Program-made: the position numbers and the translations under genes | Shown here: one piece after another, positions 55,241 through 64,000 of the stretch | Layout of the letters: every line of letters begins with the position of its first letter | How positions within the stretch are numbered: position 1 is the first letter of the stretch | Assembly: GCF_018446385.1 (NCBI RefSeq) | Contig: NC_056003.1 | Coordinates: 18,597,198-18,661,197 of the forward strand | Direction: 5' to 3' | Length of the DNA stretch: 64,000 nt | Source of the DNA: Zingiber officinale | Lineage: Eukaryota; Streptophyta; Magnoliopsida; Zingiberales; Zingiberaceae | The notes under the pieces: generated by a model | What the model saw: the letters and a program-made list of their open reading frames with translations, nothing else | Databases searched by the model: none | Told to the model about the DNA's origin: nothing

Positions 55241-57937
55241 CCTACTTGTCTCGAACATACTTGATCAGCATGACTATTCAAATATACTTGATGCGGTCCG
55301 AATCCACCTTCTCATGCTCATAGTCCTCCTGGTTTGGCCCACCACTTAGTTCGGGTCCACACAAGTAGAGCTTTCGATCTTCAACAGCTTAGCAGGTTTG
55401 TGATAGGCTTTGATCTGCCACAACCAAGCAGTGCTCCGGGGGACTCCCAATCCGCACTGACCAGGGTTCACTTCTGTAAAGCCTCCAACCTTCTGTGCCT
55501 TGGTGTCTCCGTGTAGCTCCACCTGCAACCTACCACAATATCAACATCAGTGAGTGAGCGTCGACATTGTCGGTTTGACCCCTCCGATGCTTAAGGCAAC
55601 AAAGTATTGAATAAAAAGGTGTCTCCCTCGAGGAGAGACTTGAACTATAAAAGCGAGGACTTTTGTAGGGGAAGGACTTTGGCAAGTTGTGTGATGAGGT
55701 ATCGTCTGCTGGGGAAGGGCTTTAGCAGGATATGAAGTAGTGTGTCTTCTGCCGGAGGAAGGGATTTTACAAGCTGCAGAGCATAGTTCCTTTCGCGGGA
55801 GGAAGAGCTTTTGCAGGCTGCGAAGCAGAGTTGTGGAGCAGAGTGTTTTTCGTTGGAGAAATGGCTTTTGCAGACCACAGAGTAGAGTTGTGAAGCAGAA
55901 CGCCTTCCGAGCGAGTTGTTTGGTAGTTGATCTCGTCCAGAAGCTGAGTCGGATGAAGGCAGACCGCGCTGTCGCCGGTGTTGACGGAAAAGTCGCTGCG
56001 AAGTATGGTCGATCTGGCACCCGCCGAGAGAGCTTACACGAGCGGATGATGGGGGGTGATGACGAAACGAGGGTCCTGCGCACACTCAGACAAGCCGCCT
56101 CTGCGTTAAAGACCAAGAACCAGGGGAAAAGTCCCCGGGTCAGGCACTCCGACGCTCAAGTCAGGTACTTTTTCTCCAGAAGCACAGAGAAAGGACGAAA
56201 AGTAAGAGACGAGAATGAAATGACGAGTGAGCGTACCTGCGTAAGGACGAAGCTTCTCTTTTTATACTGTTGTGGACGTTTCTGGAGTCTGGTGAGTGTC
56301 AGGGAATGTCGGGTGTCAGGCTTTATCTGGCGGTGATTGACACGGGGCATCCTCTCATAGGTCGAAGGAGGAATCGAGGGGCAACGAGCCCTAGACCGTT
56401 AGCATATTCCCTGACACGCTGTGATTATTCTATGATATGCAATTGTGATTCTCTTGTTTGCTTGTCATGTAGCGCGTGACCTCTTAAATCCATGAGTTCG
56501 TAAATCTCGTTCTGTTCATCCAGCCCTGTCCTGTGTGTCTTGTCCTGTGAACTCCTGACTCACTTTATCTTGTATCGTGACCTGTATACCTTAGTCTGTT
56601 TTCGCTTACTCTGAATCCCGACCTGTACACCTCAGTTTGATTCCGTTTATCCCGACCTGTACGCCTTAGTTCGATTCCGCTTATCCTGACCTGTACACCT
56701 TGGTCTGTACTTCTCGGCCTGTACATCCTGATTCGTATATCCATCTGTACATTCCGATTCGTATGTCCCGACCTGTGATTCCTGACCTGTGATCCTTGGT
56801 TTGCCAATCTCGACCTGTACACTTTGACCCTTGTATTTTGTACTGCAAAGCTATAAGTCTTAGTCTGTGATCCTGACATGTTGCATATCCCGACCTGTAC
56901 TCCTTGATCCCTGTATTCTGTATCGCAAGGCTGTAAGTCCTGACCTGTGATCCTGGTCTGTAATCCTTAGTTTACATATCCCGACCTGTATGCTTTGAGT
57001 ACCGCAAAGCTATAAATCCTGGCCTGTGATCCTGGCCTGTTGCATATCCCGACCTGTACTCCTTGATCCCTGTATCCTGTGCCACAAGGCTATAAATCCT
57101 GACATGTATCCTTGGTTGGCACATTCTGACCTGTACGCTTTGATCCAGATATCCTGTGCCACAAGGCTATAAGTTCTGACCTGTATCCTTGGTTGGCACA
57201 TCCCGACCTGTATGTTTCGGTCCTTGTGTTCCATGCCGCAAACCTATAAGTCCTGACTTGTATCCTTGGTTTGCACATCCCGACCTATACGCTTTGATCC
57301 AGATATCATGTGCCACAAGGCTATAAATCCCGACATGTATCCTTGGTTGGCACATCCCCACCTGTACGCTTTGATCCAGATATCCTGTGTCACAAGGCTA
57401 TAAGTCCTGACCTGTATCATTGGTTGGCACATCCTGACCTATACGCTTTGATCCAGATATCCTGTGCCACAAGGCTATAAGTCTTGACCTGTATCCTTGG
57501 TTGGCACATCCCGACCTATATGCTTCTGTCCTTATGTTCCATGCCGCAAATCTATAAGTCCTGACCTGTATCCTTGGTTTGCACGTCCCGACCTATACGC
57601 TTTGATCCAGATATCATGTGTCACAAGGCTATAGGTCCTGACCTGTGATCCTGGCTTCCGAGTTCCTACTCGCCATGTAGGTCTAACCCCGGAACGCCAC
57701 CTGTGCCTGACTTAGACCATCTTGTGACCAGGCCCTTTGAGCTCCACGTAGGCCGGACTGTTGACCACCACGTAGGCCCGACTTCTGACCGCCACGCGGG
57801 CTTGACTTCTGACCGCCGTGTAAGCTTGACTTTTGACCGCCGCGTAAGCTTGACCTTTGACTATCCCATGGGCTTGACTTTCGACCACATTATCTCCCTG
57901 ACCCCACGATCGTGCACCGTATCACAAGCCTCCCCTT
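55241..57937 (-). repeat. Gypsy-type LTR-like segment G3
   Basis: It holds the module shared with G1 and G2 (56070-56270) and a minus-strand TATA (TATAAAAAG) at 56266-56258. The tail cgtaggcccgacttctgacc repeats (57740-57880) parallel those at 46460-46640. Short degenerate repeats of about 60 bp (gcttttgcaggctgcgaagc, gagttgtg) fill 55640-55900. The LTR ends are not fixed. ORFs 55547-56116 and 55740-56336 on opposite strands are by-products of repeats. Confidence 0.55.
56560..57660. repeat. 77-bp tandem array and its shorter precursor
   Basis: From about 57030 to 57650 the units are 77 bp (measured 57103 to 57180), of the form ctgtatccttggttggcac, then cccgacctgtacgctttgat, then ccagatatcctgtgccacaa, then ggctataagtcctga. 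About eight copies are good. From 56560 to 57000 looser units of about 40-50 bp centred on cccgacctgtacncctt occur, so the long unit seems built from the short one. Minus-strand ORFs here are artefacts. Confidence 0.88.
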
Positions 57938-59620
57938 CAAGTCTAGTCGATGGAGGCTCCAAGTCCGACTGACTAGACCTAATCCAAGCTCCTTGTTCTT
58001 CCCCCTTTCGGTACTAACTGCGGCGCATTCCTTTATGCCTTGCCTCTTGGGGTTCCTTACCCCCTTAATTGCTCCATTAGCCTGGGGAATTGTATCTCCT
58101 TAATTACAGTATCATTAATTCCTACTATTCCACTCCTTTAAATTGACGTAAGAGTAGCACTCCCTGGTCATAGCCCCCTTCTGCCAACGCTATGAGTTCG
58201 TCTTCATCTAACGTGGCTAATCAGTCACACCTTCACTTTCGGTTAAATCAGTTTACTCAACAACTTGCTCAAAAAGAAGCATAGTTGACTGAGATGACTC
58301 AAGATAGAGACCTTCAAATAATGCTTCGTTGGGATATTGAGACTCTCTTGTTATCAGCCAAATCTCGGATCATGGCTGAGGTAGCCATGAAAGGGAAGGC
58401 TCACTCAGACCTGGAATGTCGAAAACATTTCCGTATTTATCTGGAAGATAAGCATGCTGATTCGATATCTCTTCTCCAGGAGGAAATCCGTATCAAGGAT
58501 GACACTATCGATGAACTGAAGCGCACCCTCAAACTTATCAAGGAAGATCTAGCTTGAGCTCAGGCTCATCTAGCAAGGAAGGATCAAGCCTCTGGATTTG
58601 GATCTCGTAATGATAATGTGAACTGAACAAATGTTCTTCAACTTTTATTATATAATAATCGTTGCATTATCTTTTCTCACGGTTGTGGGGCTGTACTTCA
58701 ACTTTCAACCTTTTTTAAATAATATCTGCCTCCAAGGTTGTGGGTCTATATTTTCTTGTTTCTCATAGTATCATGTTCCATAAACGCATATCGCCCAGAA
58801 AATATTCTAGAAAAGGTAACTTACAAAGGATAATTCATTCAGCATACCTTTTCTTACCAAAAGGGGTTGAAAAGTCGTAATTTGTACAGATATGCCTGTT
58901 GGCATCTCGTATTGACAGTAGAGGTACGGCTACAGATCTGTTGAGCACGAAAGCATACCTTGTGGATTCACATTAAGGCGAGAGTAAGAGATACTAACTA
59001 AGGAAGTCGTTAGCTCAAGTCTAGTCGGAGGAGGCTCCAAGTCCAACTGACTAGACCCAATCCGAGCTCTTTGTTCTTCCATCTTGTTGAACTAAATGCG
59101 ACACTGTCCTCTATGCCTTGCCTCTTGGGGTTCCTTACCCACTTAATTGCTCCATTAGCTTGGAAAATTATATCTCCTTAATTACAGTATCATTAATTCT
59201 CTCACTATTCCACTCCTTTAAAAGACGCCAGATTAGCACTCCTTGATCATAGATCCCTTCTGCCAACGCTATGAGTTCGTCTTCTTTTAACGAGGCTGAT
59301 CAGTCACCCCTTCACTTTCAGTTAAATCGGGTTACTCATCAACTTGCTCAAAAAGAAGCAGAGCTAACCGAAATGACTAAAGACAGGGATCTTCAAATAA
59401 TGCTTCGCTGTGATACTGAAGCTTTCTTGTCATCAACCAAATCCCGGGTCAGGGTTGAAGTAGCCCTGAAACGGAAGGCCTACTCAGACCTGTAACGTCA
59501 ACAACATTTCTGAATTTATCTGGAAAATAAGCATGCTGATTCAATATCCCTTCTCAAGGAGGAAATCTGTATCAAGGATGACACTATCGCCCAACAACAG
59601 GACTTCATTAATTTTCTCAA
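57938..59620 (+). repeat. Tandem duplication of a 1.08-kb segment
   Basis: 57938 onward (caagtctagtcg, atggaggctccaagtccgac) is repeated from 59016 (caagtctagtcg, gaggaggctccaagtccaac) at an offset of 1078 bp. Homology includes a presumed leader (ctcttggggttccttaccc, attacagtatcattaatt) and an ORF starting MSSSS. The last 450 bp of copy 1 (58560-59015) are not present after copy 2. Confidence 0.85.
58192..58557 (+). pseudogene. Coiled-coil ORF, copy 1
   Basis: The ATG at 58192 starts MSSSSNVANQ. One in-frame TAG at 58282 interrupts it, then 90 codons follow rich in Glu/Lys/Leu with heptad-like spacing (HADSISLLQEEIRIKDDTID), ending at TGA 58557. No known domain is recognised. The neighbourhood suggests a piece of a Tat-type gypsy extra ORF or the N-terminal part of its gag. 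Confidence 0.5.
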
Positions 59621-59837
59621 GGTGGAATTAGAAAAAGTCCGGGTTTCTTCTAGACCCTCCATTTGGGAAGAATCCCTTAACGGAAGAATGCCCCTTCTAC
59701 CAACACTGCCCGGCCCTCCTAGATTTCAGATATCTCCTATGTTGTTTACGAGAGAAATAACATGTATGAAATTTGTGATATATAATTTAAAGAATTGGAT
59801 CCTAATGTTATGCATAGATATTTCTAACAGTGTATAA
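59271..59837 (+). pseudogene. Coiled-coil ORF, copy 2
   Basis: The ATG at 59271 is equivalent to 58192. The frame is open for 74 codons, then has TAA (59493) and one more stop, but stays in the same frame through HADSISLLKEEICIKDDTIA and then VRVSSRPSIWEE to 59837. It extends beyond copy 1 with a Pro-rich part (LLPTLPGPPRF). No known domain. Confidence 0.45.
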
Positions 59838-59944
59838 GTCATATGACCAAACTTGTTTGAAGATTTGTATTGCAACTAACCTCCAAGACCCTGCAGAGGA
59901 TTATTTGCTTATAAGATGCATAAAAGAAAAGGCTGAGGGAGACT

Positions 59945-60668
59945 GACCAGTAGGGTGTTGAGGGACGTGAGAGCAGAGCTCACTTATAACTTGCACTGGG
60001 ACAAGAGTCTGGAAAACCGACCGAGAAGGTCGTTGGTCGTGAGAGCATAGCTCACTTATAACTCGCACTGAGGCGAGAGTCTGGAAAATAGACCGGGAAG
60101 GTCGTTGGTTGTGAGAGCATAACTCACTTATAATTCGCACTGAGGCGAGAGTCTGGAAAACTGACTGGGAAGATCGTTGGTCATGAGAGCATAACTCACT
60201 TATAACTCGCACTGAGGCGAGAGTCTGGAACCCGACCTAGACGGTCGTTGGGCGTGAGAGAAAGCTCACTTATAACTCGCACTGGGATGGGGGCGAGAGT
60301 CTGGGACACCGACCTGGATAGTTGTTGGGCGTGAGAGCATGCTCACTTATAACTCGCGTTGGGATGAGAGTCTGGGACCCGACCTGGACGGTCGTTGGGC
60401 GTGAGAGCATGCTCACTTATAACTCGCGCTGGGGCGAGAGTCTGGGACCCGACTTGGATGGTCGTTGAGCGTGAGAGCATGCTCACTTATAACTCGCACT
60501 GGGGCGAGAGTCTGGGACACCGACTTGGATGGTCGTTGGGCATAAGAGCATGCTCACTTATAACTCGCACTGGGGTGAGAGTTTGGGACACCGACCTGGA
60601 TGGATATTGGGCGTGAGAGCATGCTCACTTATAACTCGCACTGAGGTGAGAGTCTGGGATCCGACCTG
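59945..60668. repeat. 70-bp tandem array, ten copies
   Basis: Ten units carry gagagcatgctcacttataa, ctcgcactggggcgagagtc and tgggaccgacctggacggtc, with a spacing of 70-77 bp. The first four copies (ggaaaa, ctgaggcg variants) form one subtype and the later six (gggacacc, ctggggcg) another. Each unit includes a small inverted pair ctcgcactgnggcgag that can form a hairpin. The ORFs 59901-60212 (minus) and 60395-60616 (plus) come from the repeat. Confidence 0.9.
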
Positions 60669-61356
60669 CAGCCATTAAGAAACTCTTATGGGCTGGTCCA
60701 GGAATCGGATTGATAGTTACAGATTGGCCTGGAGATTGTTCTTGAAATTCCCGCCCGGGTGTCTGTAGATGTCTAGCCAGCTGCGCACTATTTGTGATAT
60801 TCCTTGCAAACATCTCATACAAGTTTTAATTAGATCAGCTATTTTTTTATTTTCAATCTTAAAAAGCGCCAAATTCAAATTCTTGTGTCTCTTCGTTTTC
60901 CCTCCTCTTTCCCGAAGAAGCTTCATAATCATGACGTATAACCCTACTTTTCCCAAGGTAACCGCATGGCTACTTTTCCTTCTGACGTATAATCTTCCCA
61001 TGCCGGAATGTTGCCGTACAAAAACCCTCCGCCATGATTTCTTTGTCACATCCATCATTAATACCTTTCATAGGAGCATGCCACGTGTTCCATTAACCTA
61101 TACCGCCACTGTAGCTGATCAGGACCTTTTAGCATGCGACCCTAGATCCGACGACTCAAGTTGCCGCTCTTTTCCCCGCCCTTCGATGATTCCTATAGGC
61201 TTCTCTTTATAAACCCTTAAGACGGTCCGCCGTCACCTTCTCACCTTGCTATCTGCTTTCGACCTTGTCGCTTCCTCTTGCTTTGTTTCTTAAGTTCTTC
61301 TCAAATTGTCACTTGCAAGCTTCTTCTCTTCGTCTTCGTCCTCCTCATATTCTCTC
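60669..61356 (+). other. Leader region before the PF04195-like gene
   Basis: It ends in a pyrimidine-rich stretch (ttctcttcgtcttcgtcctc) before the ATG at 61357 and contains ttctctttataaaccc near 61200, a possible TATA element. ORF 60769-61212 (147 codons, plus) has no recognisable domain; I do not call it a gene. Confidence 0.5.
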
Positions 61357-63783
61357 ATGGCTGAAGGTAACTAGGCACCGTGCTATTCGTATTACATTTC
61401 AGATTTAGATGCTAGCAACATGCCTCAGATTCGGGAAAGCCTGCACCTTCCTAAGGATTACCAACTGCGTGCTCCCCGACCGAATGAACACCCTTCTTCC
61501 CCTCCCAAAGGTTTTGTAACTTTCTTTAAGGACCAAATTTTGGTCGGCCTCCGCTTTCCTCTTCATCCCCTTTTCTCTTCTCTGAGTCAATATTTTGGTA
61601 TTCCCCTTTCACGGTTTGCGCCCAATGCTATTCGTGTTATTTGCGGCATGATTATTCTTTGCCGGGTACACCAGATCTCTCTGACCGCCCAACTCTTCCA
61701 TCATTTTTATTCTCTTAAACGCTCTGAGGGCGGTGTATTCATGGTGCAATCCCGGGTTAGGTGTAAATTCTTCTCCGATCTACCCTCCTCTAATAAGGGT
61801 TGGAAGTCTCGCTTTTTCTTTATCAGACTGCCTGAGTCAGTATCCTGGCCAACCAACTGGCGCTCCAACCTTCCCTCCCTCTTCAAGTTGCGCGAACATA
61901 CACATCATCCTATCTGTCATACAACCTCATAGAAAATATAGGGAGTCCAACTTCTCCTATCTGTGATATTGCGAGAAGGTTTTTTGTACTTTTTCAGACT
62001 CAGCCCGATCCCCACAGATATAGAAGCTCCTTTTGGTAAGATGTTGCTCTTCCTTCCGCTAATCTTCGCTAACTGAGATATTTTCTTCTTGCTTTGCAGA
62101 GGCTGCTATGTTCCAGGCCTACTCAAAGGGATCAACCTGAATGCTCAGTGACCTTCTGAAGGTTGTGGGTGAGGAGGTTGTGAAGGGTCTAGCTGCTCCT
62201 TCAACCACTTCCTCACATGAAACTGCGGAGGAGCCTTCAGCGTCCTCCACCTTGTTGCTTCTGTCAGCGAGCCCTTCTGAGACCGGTCCTGCAGTTCTGG
62301 AGCCTATCGAGGAAGAGCGGGTCTCCTCTCCTGCTCCAGACAAACGCTTGTGACTCCAGCGCAAATGCAAGAGAGTCGCACCTTCGACCCAGTCTTCTCC
62401 CTTTCTTCTTCCCCTTGGAAAGACTTCTTCCAAGGTTCCCAAACTCCAAGTGCAAACAACCGAAGTTCTTGCTCAGGAATCTCCCCAAGTGGCAGAAATC
62501 TTGGCCCCTACTCCTGTCCGGGTTTTGGCTCCTGAGCAGTCTGATCCTTCTGCTGGAGATCAGCCAGGGAGATCTGCGACCCCTGCTGCTCCTGTCGCCC
62601 CCTCCCTGTCGATCACTTGCACAAGAGCCCGGTCTCAAAGGAATGAATAGGATTTCTCAGTTTCCAGGCACCTGCCCTCTGCGGGTGGATCAGACCCAGT
62701 GGAGACTTCGGCAGAGGCAGGTGCCATTCCTGTCCGCGATAAAATTCAGCTACATGGCGACTTAGCCACCCTTTGGCGATCAACCCACGAGCAGGTCTGG
62801 GGAGGCTCTTAGTGGGAAAGCTTGGATATGGTTTCCCAGCATATTGTATCGGTGAGTTTTCCTTTTCTTGACCTAACTTTGACATTATTTCTGACCTTCT
62901 TTCTACTGGGTAGGCCTGTTCCAATAGCATGTGCCTGACCCAGTTTGTCGCTGCCCTGCTGCAGGAAAACGAGTCACTGAAGGCTCGCCTGCAAGAGTTG
63001 GAGTTGTCCTTGACTCCCCGCGACCCGTTTGACCCTCTAGAATTATATTTGCACGCGACCGGAGAGTCCGCTCAATCTGCTCGGGGCCTAGCTCAGGAGT
63101 CCTCCAAGAAAATAAAAGAGCTGCAAGCGGCCCTGCAGACCAGCGACTCCAGGCTAAATTCAGAGGGGCAACGTTGTCGTCAGCTGGTGACAGAGCTGGA
63201 AGAGAAGAACTTGAAGTTGGCCGCTCTTTCTGCAGATCTGAAGGCCCTTCAGGAGTCTCATAAAGTTATACAGAAAGACCTGGAGGCTGCCCAAGCGGAC
63301 TTGGCTACCAACGCTGACCGGGAGAAGACTCTTAAGGCTCAGGGGGATCTGGATCAGGTTACCATCAAATCTCTTTAAGCAGATCTTCTCAAAGCAGAGG
63401 CGGAGGCTGCCACCTTAAAGCAGGAGAATACACTGGCCCTGTCATCTACAGAGAAAGTGAAGGTGGAACTGGTGGAGTACCGATTAGGCGAAGGCGAGAG
63501 TCTCAAAGCTTACAGGATCTCCTACATTAAGTCTCCCTTGTTCCAGAAGAAGATAGAAGATTTCGCCGACTGGATGTTCTGCTACGGGGGCATTGGTGCA
63601 GTGCGCCAGTTGTTTGAGCAAGGAATTCTTCGCTCTGCCCCCTCCGCTCACTTCCTGAACAGGGAGCGCCTGCTGCGAGAAGTTGCCGTTGAAGCCTTCC
63701 CTTCTTTCATGGCCGACGATGACTTCTTAGCTCTTCCTGTACTTCCTCCAAGTGATGTACCTTCCACAGATCCCGAACCATGA
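61357..63783 (+). pseudogene. Putative gypsy-type transposon protein (PF04195-like), three exons, broken
   Basis: Exons 61357-62035, 62100-62851 and 62914-63783 join in frame by GT-AG introns of 64 and 62 bp. Exon 1 has the hallmark text of this plant family: GLRFPLHPLFSSL, RFAPNAIRVICGMIILC and LPSSNKGWKSRFFFI. Exon 2 is Ser/Pro/Glu-rich. Exon 3 is a long coiled coil (ENESLKARLQELELSL; ELEEKNLKLAALSADLKALQ) followed by a conserved-looking FADWMFCYGGIGAVRQL end. Eight in-frame stops (61369, 61930, 61939, 62138, 62351, 62648, 62810, 63376) make it a pseudogene. Such ORFs travel with Ty3/gypsy elements; their function is unknown. It lies antisense to the LTR-like segments on its left. Confidence 0.8.
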
Positions 63784-64000
63784 TGTATCAATTTTTCATA
63801 TATGACATTTGAGACTCGCTTTTGTTTGAAGTCATTTGTCCTTATAAAATCTCCCGGTCTGCCGTTATCTCGGTCCTACTGACCTGCTTGCTTCCCGACC
63901 TGGGATCTGCTCAATCCCCGACTTGCGATCTATTCGCTATCCTACTCGCGATATATTTGTTCTCCAGCCTGGGATTTGTTTTGATTTTGATGATGTTCTG
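63784..64000. other. Region after the PF04195-like gene
   Basis: From about 63880 the text again carries cccgacctgggatctgctca and tcccgacttgcgatct, variants of the cccgacctg seed seen in the arrays of G1 and G3. The window ends inside it. Confidence 0.5.

Noticed and set aside
55547-56336. 189-codon minus and 198-codon plus overlapping ORFs
   Set aside because: They overlap on opposite strands over degenerate 60-bp repeats and an LTR-like module; neither has a domain.
59945-60668. CRISPR-like array
   Set aside because: Units are contiguous and differ by scattered substitutions; there are no unique spacers, and the context is a plant genome.
60769-61212. 147-codon plus-strand ORF
   Set aside because: No recognisable domain; lies in the presumed leader between an array and the PF04195-like gene, overlapped by an equally open minus-strand frame.
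61367-61402. 36-bp intron removing the first stop of the PF04195-like gene
   Set aside because: It has GT and AG ends and keeps the frame, but 36 bp is too short for a plant intron; a simple Trp-to-stop change explains the TAG.

Overview
This is nuclear DNA of a flowering plant, most likely a monocot. The window holds two convincing host genes: a plant intracellular Ras-group leucine-rich-repeat (PIRL) gene at 43.0-44.5 kb (+) and an SPL8/LIGULELESS1-type SBP-box transcription factor at 51.7-53.4 kb (-). Both have canonical GT-AG introns that keep the reading frame. The last PIRL exon is strongly C/G-biased at third codon positions, as in commelinid monocots. The species cannot be named from sequence alone. 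A possible 5' UTR exon of a third gene lies at the left edge (minus strand).

Most of the rest is layered transposable elements. From left to right: a 616-bp hAT-type MITE (2673-3288); a 10.0-kb Ty1/copia element on the minus strand with two 2679-bp LTRs and a perfect 5-bp target duplication (3318-13328); an old, broken copia element (about 13510-30060) split by a solo LTR (17304-18404), a full-length Sirevirus-type copia element (18769-29349, target duplication GTAAA) and a Mutator-like MITE (29366-29995); a pol-less Athila-like gypsy element (30351-38420) whose 3' LTR contains a solo LTR of the first copia family (34393-36801, target duplication TGTGG); unclassified remnants and another Sirevirus-type LTR (39508-40500).

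The right part (44.7-64 kb) surrounds the two host genes. It carries three related minus-strand LTR-like segments (about 44.9, 49.1 and 56.1 kb), each with a TATA box at a matching place. Two of them have expanded into different tandem arrays (66-bp and 77-bp units). Next comes a 1.08-kb tandem duplication with coiled-coil ORFs, a 70-bp array, and a three-exon, now broken gene for a putative-gypsy-type-transposon (PF04195-like) protein. Together these resemble the 3' part of a Tat-lineage gypsy element with an antisense extra ORF; its pol would then lie beyond the right edge.

The most interesting points are: (1) young LTRs around a dead, gag-less copia interior; (2) the spliced envelope-like ORF3 of the Sirevirus; (3) arrays of short palindromes, with a different core in each Sirevirus-type LTR, at a comparable place; (4) two satellite arrays that grew from one short seed motif in related LTRs. 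Apart from the two host genes every coding region seen is a broken transposon gene. I found no tRNA, rRNA, CRISPR or bacterial-type system.
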